Under the pieces are notes generated by a model that was not told the DNA's origin, made no database searches, and saw nothing but the letters and a program-made list of their open reading frames with translations. A DNA stretch of 5,456 bases from Gammaproteobacteria bacterium. GTDB taxonomy: Bacteria > Pseudomonadota > Gammaproteobacteria > SZUA-229. Location of the stretch: positions 1 to 5,456 of the forward strand of contig DAOWLL010000149.1 in the NCBI GenBank assembly GCA_030641945.1. The letters are read 5' to 3'. Shown piece after piece: positions 5,411-5,456 of this stretch. The translations under genes were made by a program, and so were the position numbers. How positions within the stretch are numbered: position 1 is the stretch's first letter; each line of letters starts with the position of its first letter.

Positions 5411-5456
5411 GTAGCCTGGATGAAGCGAAGCGAAATCCGGGGGTGCTTCCAGTAAC
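5411..5456 (+). repeat. GTAG-headed 46-bp repeat, copy 2 (reaches window edge)
   Basis: This is a direct repeat of 5190-5235 with three substitutions (positions 5, 7 and 41 of the unit), starting 221 bp after copy 1. The stem is CCTGGAT (5415-5421) / ATCCGGG (5435-5441) with one T-G wobble. The window stops at the last base homologous to copy 1, so it may extend further. Confidence 0.85.

Overview
The window looks like chromosomal DNA from a gammaproteobacterium (or a close proteobacterial relative). The evidence is an AlgA/ManC-type bifunctional GDP-mannose enzyme, a soluble PAS-PAS-GGDEF-EAL protein, an archease-RtcB gene pair, and intergenic DNA full of GTAG-headed REP-like palindromes and CACAGAG / CGCAAAG short-repeat clusters. 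The sequence does not settle genus or species.

Layout. (1) 1-1113, minus strand: a two-gene RNA-repair operon, archease first (694-1113), then rtcB after a 22-nt gap (start at 671, running off the left edge, so only its first 223 codons are present). (2) 1114-1579: a 466-bp intergenic region between the divergent genes. It holds a hairpin beside the archease start, a CACAGAG cluster, three GTAG-type stem-loops, an inverted CGCAAAG cluster and a candidate promoter for the rightward gene. (3) 1580-3646, plus strand: a 688-residue PAS-PAS-GGDEF-EAL cyclic-di-GMP enzyme with all recognisable catalytic motifs intact. (4) 3647-3771: a 125-bp gap with an 8+8 bp palindrome overlapping a candidate promoter. 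(5) 3772-5181, plus strand: manC, full length, starting with GTG. (6) 5182-5456: a repeat-rich tail with two near-identical 46-bp GTAG repeats in direct orientation around a CGCAAAG cluster and a CACAGAG cluster.

How the parts relate. Archease and RtcB form a recognised functional pair: archease activates the GTP-dependent RNA ligase. The cyclic-di-GMP enzyme and ManC share a strand, and a polysaccharide link is plausible because c-di-GMP often controls exopolysaccharide output and ManC makes GDP-mannose. The sequence shows only adjacency.

The most unusual feature is repeat architecture. The CACAGAG (A) and CGCAAAG (B) clusters occur on both sides of the c-di-GMP/manC block as inverted copies in mirrored order (A-B ... 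B'-A'), so about 3.8 kb is bracketed by a composite inverted repeat. The genes themselves are all recognisable families. I do not see a convincing new defence, mobile or RNA-based system here.
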